A stretch of DNA of 64,000 nt from Peristeroidobacter soli. GTDB taxonomy: Bacteria; Pseudomonadota; Gammaproteobacteria; Steroidobacterales; Steroidobacteraceae. The position numbers and the translations under genes are program-made. The notes below the pieces were generated by a model, which was not told the DNA's origin, searched no databases, and was given only the letters and a program-made list of their open reading frames with translations. Each line of letters begins with the position of its first letter. Position 1 is the first letter of the stretch. Of this stretch, positions 61,132 through 64,000 are shown piece by piece. The stretch lies in contig NZ_RYEV01000004.1 in the NCBI RefSeq assembly GCF_004138485.1, positions 1,362,803-1,426,802 on the forward strand. Reading direction: 5' to 3'.

Positions 61132-61794
61132 CAGGTCTTCGCTAGCTTCATCGTTCATTGCGAGATGCGAGTCGCATGACGTGGCGCCTTGCAGCGATGG
61201 ACGCGTGGGCTGACCGAACTGAAACGTTTGTTTGACAAAGAAGCACGCAGGAATGTCGTCCATCCGTTGGGCGCATCATTGCCCGGCAACGGGCAACCGA
61301 CGGCAATGGCAGGAAAGGAACATTTTGTTTACTCCCTGGGACCGGCGCATTCCAGTGGCGGTCGCGCCCGATCTCGCACGACCCAACTATCGAATGCAGA
61401 CCGACCTGACGATTCCGCCCGCGTTTCAAAAAAACGCCGCGCCTTGATCTCGGAAGTCCCGTCCGGCAATCCAGCCAGTGGCGCTCGCGAGCACGAGCCC
61501 GTGCGCACGAGAACAGCAGCTCAGAAAGACCGCAGTTGCCGCACGAAGTCTTCCTTGACCTGCTCCTCCAAAGCGCATTCTTGAAAACGCACGGTGGGAT
61601 CGCTGGCAAACGTACCGTGCCGGATCACGAAAGACCTGTTCAGCATGCATCAAGCGGGCGCTGGAACGATCACCAGAGCCGACCTATCCACACGCGAGCA
61701 CGATGGGTTTCGTCCCCAGGATTTGCCACGGGAGAATGGCAGGGGGCGCCTGAGCTGGCGCAAGAATTTGGACCGAATCATCTAACAAAGGAAC
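61132..61794. other. Gene-poor stretch before tRNA-Asp
   Basis: About 660 bp in which no frame on either strand gives a recognisable protein, and the longest frames are Arg/Ser-rich and antisense to one another. No inverted repeat with a T-run, attachment-site duplication of the tRNA 3' end, or insertion-sequence end was found by eye. Confidence 0.5.
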
Positions 61795-61871
61795 TGGCGG
61801 AGCGGACGGGACTCGAACCCGCGACCCCCGGCGTGACAGGCCGGTATTCTAACCAGCTGAACTACCGCTCC
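61795..61871 (-). tRNA. tRNA-Asp (GTC)
   Basis: The minus strand folds into a 77-nt cloverleaf: acceptor GGAGCGG pairing with CCGCTCC, anticodon stem CCGGC/GCCGG around loop CTGTCAC with anticodon GTC, T-loop GGTTCGAGTCC, and an encoded CCA end. Confidence 0.97.
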
Positions 61872-61931
61872 AGCCGCTAGAACCTTTGTTGTGACTTCGA
61901 ACCCTTGCGGGCGCAACTCTTGTCACTGAGT

Positions 61932-62006
61932 TGGTGGGTGCTGAGGGGATCGAACCCCCGACATTCGCTGTGTAAGAGCGACGCTCTACCGCTGAGCTAA
62001 GCACCC
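61932..62006 (-). tRNA. tRNA-Val (TAC)
   Basis: The minus strand gives a 75-nt cloverleaf: acceptor GGGTGCT/AGCACCC, anticodon stem TCGCT/AGCGA with loop CTTACAC (anticodon TAC), T-loop GGTTCGATCC and encoded CCA. It lies 60 bp from tRNA-Asp and downstream of hupB on the same strand, as in many gammaproteobacteria. Confidence 0.97.
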
Positions 62007-62093
62007 GTTCGTACTGATCAGTACTCGCGTAACCCGCTCAATCAGAACCCTGGCGAGCGAGAGGTTGTTCAGACCCCCCGTTTCGAAGGCGCG

Positions 62094-62366
62094 CTAATTT
62101 ACAGCATCCTTCAGCGCCTTACCAGCTTTGAAACCAGGAACTTTGCTGGCAGGAATCTGGATGGCTTCGTTGGTGCGCGGATTACGTCCGGTACGGGCTG
62201 CACGAGCCTTCACGACGAACGTGCCGAAACCCAGCAGCGACACGGAGTCGCCGGCCTTCAGCGCGCCCGTGACGGCATCGAAAACCGCATCGACGGCACG
62301 CGTGGCTTCCGCCTTCTGGAGGCCCGTCTTGCTGCTCACGGCGTCGATCAGTTCCGCTTTGTTCAT
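62094..62366 (-). CDS. hupB: DNA-binding protein HU (beta type)
   Basis: 90 aa, exact family length. It starts [20 protein letters not shown] and has the conserved core LLGFGTFVV and the DNA-binding arm [20 protein letters not shown] bends and compacts DNA as a dimer. ATG at 62366 behind AAGGAAA; an in-frame upstream extension is not supported. The neighbour lon lies 191 bp upstream on the same strand, the widespread lon-hupB order. Confidence 0.97.
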   Translation of the reverse strand: MNKAELIDAVSSKTGLQKAEATRAVDAVFDAVTGALKAGDSVSLLGFGTFVVKARAARTGRNPRTNEAIQIPASKVPGFKAGKALKDAVN

Positions 62367-62557
62367 ATCCGGTTTCCTTCTTGTAGAAAGCCTCGTTCCA
62401 GACCAGTACGTCAGGAACGGGGGCGCGTTATAGCAGCGGGCGACTGAGAAAGGAAGCGCCGCGCGGCAGTGGCTGTCGGGGGATTTTAGACGGAGCGCGG
62501 CAGAAACCGGGCTGGCATCGCGAAATTTATCGCGATCCAGCCCCGGTGACGGTCCTG

Positions 62558-64000
62558 TCAATGCGCCCTGACCTGCTTGCTGGCGCGCTTGGCGATCCGC
62601 CGCTGGCGCGGTTTGTCATTGCCGCGCGACGGCTCAGAAGCGGCCGTGGTCGGTGCAGGCATGTGTTTGAGTGCTACCTGCAACACCTCGTCGATCCATT
62701 TCACCGGCTTGATCTCCAGGTTGTCCTTGATGTTCTGCGGAATCTCCGCGAGGTCCTTGGTGTTGTCGTCCGGGATCAATACCGTGCGAATGCCGCCGCG
62801 GTGAGCAGCGAGTAATTTTTCCTTGAGTCCGCCGATCGGCAGTACCTGTCCGCGCAACGTGATTTCGCCCGTCATGGCGACATCCGAGCGCACCGGCACC
62901 TTGGTGAGCGCCGAGACCAGCGCCGTGCACATGCCGATACCGGCGCTCGGGCCGTCCTTCGGCGTCGCGCCCTCGGGCACGTGAATGTGCACGTCTACCT
63001 TCTGGTAGAAATCCGGGTCGAGGCCCAGCACGGCCGCACGGCTGCGCACGACCGTCATCGCGGCCTGAATGGACTCCTGCATCACCTCGCCGAGCTGGCC
63101 GGTGTGAGTGAGCTTGCCCTTGCCTGCCACGATGGCCGACTCGATCGTCAGCAGTTCGCCGCCAACCTCGGTCCAGGCCAGTCCGGTCACTTGACCGATA
63201 TGATCCTGCTCCTCGGCCCGGCCGTAACGGAAGCGACGCACGCCGAGGTATTTCGACAGATTCTTCGGCGTGATCGAGATGTGATCCGGTTCGCCCTTGG
63301 TGAGCAACTGCTTCACAGCCTTGCGACACAGCTTCGACACTTCGCGCTCGAGGTTACGGACACCGGCTTCGCGCGTGTAGTAACGAATGATGTCGAGCGT
63401 GGTGCTTTCGGAGACCTTCAGCTCGTTGTCCTTCAACCCGTTCTGCTTCATCTGCTTCGGGATCAGGTAACGCTGCGCGATCGCGGACTTCTCGTCTTCG
63501 GTGTAGCCAGGCAGACGAATGACTTCCATGCGATCCAGCAGCGGCGCCGGAATGTTCAGGCTGTTGGCGGTACACACGAACATCACCTCGGACAGATCGA
63601 AGTCCACTTCGAGGTAATGATCGTTGAACGTCGAGTTCTGCTCGGGGTCGAGCACTTCGAGCAGCGCCGAGGACGGATCGCCACGGAAGTCCATGGCCAT
63701 CTTGTCGATCTCGTCCAGCAGGAACAGCGGATTGTGCACGCCGGTCTTGACCATGTTCTGGATGATCTTGCCCGGCATGGAGCCGATGTACGTGCGACGG
63801 TGACCGCGGATCTCGGCTTCGTCCCGCACGCCACCGAGTGACATGCGCACGAACTTGCGATTGGTGGAACGCGCGATCGACTGACCCAGCGACGTCTTGC
63901 CCACGCCCGGCGGACCGACCAGACACAGGATCGGACCCTTGAGCGTCTTCACGCGCTGCTGGACGGCGAGGTACTCGACGATGCGCTCCTTCACCTTCTC
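62558..64000 (-). CDS. lon: ATP-dependent Lon protease, C-terminal part (N-terminus beyond the window)
   Basis: About 480 residues, open to the window end. The AAA+ domain shows Walker [10 protein letters not shown], Walker B FLLDEIDK and sensor [17 protein letters not shown]. The protease domain carries the catalytic Ser in [10 protein letters not shown] and Lys in [11 protein letters not shown] 30-residue basic tail ([17 protein letters not shown]) extends beyond the usual end. Lon degrades misfolded and regulatory proteins in the cytoplasm. The N-terminal substrate domain is not in the window. Confidence 0.97.
   Translation of the reverse strand, partial: EKVKERIVEYLAVQQRVKTLKGPILCLVGPPGVGKTSLGQSIARSTNRKFVRMSLGGVRDEAEIRGHRRTYIGSMPGKIIQNMVKTGVHNPLFLLDEIDKMAMDFRGDPSSALLEVLDPEQNSTFNDHYLEVDFDLSEVMFVCTANSLNIPAPLLDRMEVIRLPGYTEDEKSAIAQRYLIPKQMKQNGLKDNELKVSESTTLDIIRYYTREAGVRNLEREVSKLCRKAVKQLLTKGEPDHISITPKNLSKYLGVRRFRYGRAEEQDHIGQVTGLAWTEVGGELLTIESAIVAGKGKLTHTGQLGEVMQESIQAAMTVVRSRAAVLGLDPDFYQKVDVHIHVPEGATPKDGPSAGIGMCTALVSALTKVPVRSDVAMTGEITLRGQVLPIGGLKEKLLAAHRGGIRTVLIPDDNTKDLAEIPQNIKDNLEIKPVKWIDEVLQVALKHMPAPTTAASEPSRGNDKPRQRRIAKRASKQVRAH

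Noticed and set aside
61148-61609. A 153-codon minus frame in the gene-poor stretch before tRNA-Asp
   Set aside because: Arg/Cys/Ser-rich with no domain, overlapped by equally long frames on the other strand; not supported as a gene.
1-64000. CRISPR arrays, insertion sequences and rRNA genes
   Set aside because: No regularly spaced direct repeats with unique spacers, no transposase motifs with terminal inverted repeats and no rRNA sequence were seen.

Overview
The window is a GC-rich, gene-dense chromosomal segment from a free-living catabolic proteobacterium. The right edge carries lon, hupB, tRNA-Val and tRNA-Asp, a core arrangement common in gammaproteobacteria. Four large TonB-dependent receptors, two Rieske oxygenases, a P450 and many short-chain dehydrogenases suggest a Steroidobacter/Nevskiales-like degrader. 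That taxonomic placement is inference; no rRNA gene is present.

Region 1 (1-32.3 kb) is a catabolic island. A leftward operon of at least 12 genes (13715 to beyond position 1) encodes, in transcription order: an NDP-forming acyl-CoA synthetase, a citryl-CoA-lyase-like enzyme, a phthalate-dioxygenase-type Rieske oxygenase, a Gfo/Idh/MocA dehydrogenase, a LigB-type extradiol dioxygenase, a LigJ/LigY-type amidohydrolase, three consecutive RraA/LigK-type aldolases, a phthalate-dioxygenase-reductase-type flavoprotein, an SDR and a fused CaiB/BaiF CoA-transferase (cut by the window start). A divergent rightward operon (13952-19464) encodes an aldehyde dehydrogenase, alcohol dehydrogenase, P450 and two SDRs. 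An MFS transporter and TonB receptor (leftward) face a second Rieske oxygenase and a second fused CoA-transferase (rightward). Two SDRs, an adrenodoxin-type ferredoxin, a ferredoxin reductase, an MmgE/PrpD protein and an IclR regulator follow, all leftward. Together this reads as uptake, oxygenation, side-chain oxidation, meta ring cleavage and aldol/retro-Claisen breakdown of an aromatic or polycyclic compound; the substrate is not identifiable from sequence.

The most striking non-coding signal is a 12-bp element, approximately MCGGYAWATCGT. It occurs as pairs exactly 20 bp apart at all five promoter positions of the island, including that of the IclR gene. It looks like the operator of one regulon.

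Region 2 (32.4-60 kb) is a peptide/amide-hydrolysing island: a cytoplasmic S12 hydrolase, an Asp/Glu-racemase-family protein, two S9 peptidases, an M16 peptidase, an M24/creatinase-fold hydrolase, a penicillin-acylase-family Ntn hydrolase, a beta-propeller amidohydrolase, a POT transporter, three TonB receptors and a TetR regulator. A second palindromic element (ATACC-N8-GGTAT) lies upstream of the S12 and acylase genes, with weaker relatives upstream of a TonB receptor and an S9 gene. A ferrisiderophore-type TonB receptor, an enterochelin-esterase-like protein and an AraC regulator close the island.

Region 3 (61-64 kb) holds about 0.8 kb of mostly gene-free DNA, tRNA-Asp, tRNA-Val, hupB and the C-terminal part of lon. 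No CRISPR array, intact insertion sequence or rRNA gene was seen.
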